Of a stretch of DNA of 62,273 nucleotides, positions 61,417-62,273 are shown one piece after another (the stretch's first letter is position 1; each line of letters begins with the position of its first letter). Below the pieces are notes generated by a model. It was not told the origin of the DNA, searched no databases, and saw only the letters and a list, made by a program, of their open reading frames with translations. Both the position numbers and the translations under genes were made by a program. Location of the stretch: contig JAISIT010000128.1 in the NCBI GenBank assembly GCA_031261915.1, positions 1 through 62,273 of the forward strand. The letters run 5' to 3'. Source of the stretch: Candidatus Methanoflexus mossambicus (lineage in GTDB: Archaea > Methanobacteriota > Methanobacteria > Methanobacteriales > Methanobacteriaceae).

Positions 61417-61617
61417 TTATATTTTTTTTATTATTGTAATAGAACTAATAAGAAATATATCTATTGTGTCGTTTTCTAATTGTTTAATTTGTAAAATTAA
61501 TTCATTATATCCTTTAAATAATCCTCTTATAGTTGATTTTATATTATTTTCATAATATGTTACTTCAATATATTGATTTTTTTTTAAATTTAAAACATTT
61601 ATATCTTTTTTTGTCAT
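61417..61617 (-). CDS. Small SH3-like paralogue (66 aa)
   Basis: I chose ATG 61617 (MTKKDINVLNLKKNQYIEVTYY); the longer frame from 61653 starts inside the hairpin at 61644-61674. The sequence matches the 38612 and 55776 proteins in its start, the strand pattern and the end ISSITIIKKI. It is the first gene behind the palindrome-embedded promoter. The role is unknown. Confidence 0.55.
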   Translation of the reverse strand: MTKKDINVLNLKKNQYIEVTYYENNIKSTIRGLFKGYNELILQIKQLENDTIDIFLISSITIIKKI

Positions 61618-61643
61618 AATTATTAATTTAAAATTAAATAAAA

Positions 61644-61674
61644 TGTAGGGCATAAAATAAATTTATGCCCTACA
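61644..61674 (-). promoter_or_regulatory. Perfect 13-bp inverted repeat overlapping a promoter
   Basis: TGTAGGGCATAAA (61644-61656) and TTTATGCCCTACA (61662-61674) flank ATAAA. One arm touches the -7 element (61673-61680) and covers the expected start site. It can serve as an operator on DNA, and as a terminator for the gene upstream. Confidence 0.6.
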
Positions 61675-61702
61675 AAAATAAAAATAATTTATTTCTACTC
61701 AA
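61673..61702 (-). promoter_or_regulatory. Minus-strand promoter (TTG-N19-TATTTTTG)
   Basis: TTG at 61702-61700, 19 bases, TATTTTTG at 61680-61673 exactly fits the Bacteroidota promoter. It drives the operon starting at the 66-aa gene, with a start site inside the inverted repeat. Confidence 0.65.
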
Positions 61703-61754
61703 TTTTATTTTTTCAATAAAACGGGAAAAAATTATTTCTTAATATTAATATATG

Positions 61755-62060
61755 CTATAGCCACAATTTATTTCTAAATATACTATTTATTATTTTTTTA
61801 TTTCTCATTATAGATTTATATTCTCTATAATTACTACAATAATAAACACTACATTTCATATAATCATGCCAATCTCCTATATATAATAAATTATTCTTTC
61901 TATCATATATATGTGGAATATTTTTATATTCTTGTTGCCAAATAACAAAACTCAACAAAAGAGATATAAAAAAAAATATTAACAGACCAATATTCAAATA
62001 TGACACTATTAAACAAAATAGTGCAATTACTAACCAAATGTATTTTATAATGTATTTCAT
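61755..62060 (-). CDS. Two-helix membrane protein (101 aa)
   Basis: The protein has 101 aa. Residues 8-40 form two membrane helices (YIWLVIALFCLIVSYLN; GLLIFFFISLLLSFVIW). A basic soluble tail follows with DRKNNLLYIGDWHDYMKCS and many R/K at the end. It ends in TAG and overlaps the upstream partial gene by four bases (ATGA-type). The function is unknown. Confidence 0.5.
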   Translation of the reverse strand: MKYIIKYIWLVIALFCLIVSYLNIGLLIFFFISLLLSFVIWQQEYKNIPHIYDRKNNLLYIGDWHDYMKCSVYYCSNYREYKSIMRNKKIINSIFRNKLWL

Positions 62061-62273
62061 ATATTATAATAATTTTTAACTAATTCAATTAATTTTAATC
62101 TATCATTTGTTTTTTTATCTTGATTATTATTAATTTTTTTAATTAATTCATCAAAAGTATCAATAAAACATCCACAATGACAATATATTGTATTGTTATC
62201 TGAATTTACAAATGTCCAAATATATGTCGTTCCATTAAAAGACAATATTTTATTGTCTCCAGAAAAAATATTT
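62057..62273 (-). CDS. Hypothetical protein, C-terminal part only
   Basis: The frame is open to the window end and gives about the last 71 residues: NIFSGDNKILSFNGTTYIWTFV then NTIYCHCGCFIDTF and a Lys-rich helix. A CHCGC cluster could bind metal. The true start lies beyond the window; a TTG at 62245 is not needed as a start. Confidence 0.45.
   Translation of the reverse strand, partial: NIFSGDNKILSFNGTTYIWTFVNSDNNTIYCHCGCFIDTFDELIKKINNNQDKKTNDRLKLIELVKNYYNI

Noticed and set aside
61417-61653. Start at 61653 for the 66-aa protein
   Set aside because: That ATG lies in the perfect inverted repeat at the transcription start; ATG 61617 gives the start shared with its paralogues.
1-62273. Integrase, attachment site, insertion sequence or rRNA/tRNA genes
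   Set aside because: No protein with integrase or transposase motifs, no terminal repeats and no convincing cloverleaf was found by reading.

Overview
The window is part of a very AT-rich, tightly packed tailed-phage genome that I read as a crAss-like phage (order Crassvirales) infecting a Bacteroidota host. Four things support this. There is a crAss-type major capsid protein, followed by a run of neck/tail genes in the usual crAss-like order. There is a very large muzzle/stabilization-type tail protein. Five virion cargo genes follow, three of them giant, and one carries the DxDxD metal-binding motif (DGDFDVD) of crAss-like virion RNA polymerases. Finally, genes lack Shine-Dalgarno leaders and several promoter-like sites fit the Bacteroidota pattern TTG-N19-21-TAnnTTTG. 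These are assignments from recognised protein patterns; no database search was run. Terminase, portal and DNA polymerase are not in the window and presumably lie outside it.

Layout. 1-34265 is the late (+) module: two small membrane proteins, an acidic scaffold-like protein, capsid (1615-3111), capsid-associated and neck/ring proteins (3210-8766), the 1441-aa muzzle protein, two medium cargo proteins, three giant proteins of 1894, 2450 and about 1361 aa, and three tiny genes. 34266-34820 is the convergent junction. It holds two strong hairpin terminators and, between them, a separate minus-strand transcription unit with its own promoter and a short membrane-protein ORF interrupted by one TAG codon. 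34821-62273 is the early/middle (-) module. Reading in its direction of transcription (right to left) it has a block of small accessory genes including an SPFH protein, an LRR protein and a lipoprotein (about 62-50 kb). Next is a replication/recombination block: SF2 helicase, RecB-like nuclease, SSB-like protein, Toprim primase, RecA/Sak4-like ATPase, DUF1064-like nuclease, dUTPase, retropepsin-like protease, a possible helicase loader and a DnaB-like helicase (50-42 kb). Last come further small genes and a lysis-related cluster (GH24 lysozyme, tiny membrane proteins, a DUF6808-like membrane-anchored protein).

How it works together. The minus-strand block supplies DNA unwinding, priming, ssDNA protection, recombination, dUTP removal and lysis. 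The plus-strand block builds the virion and loads it with proteins, including the polymerase expected to be injected to transcribe early genes. The genes most worth a second look are the small retropepsin-like aspartic protease directly downstream of the dUTPase; the TAG-interrupted gene with its own promoter in the junction; a probable +1 frameshift gene at 37.3-37.6 kb; a paralogue whose start codon appears to be ATA; and two minus-strand promoters embedded in perfect inverted repeats.
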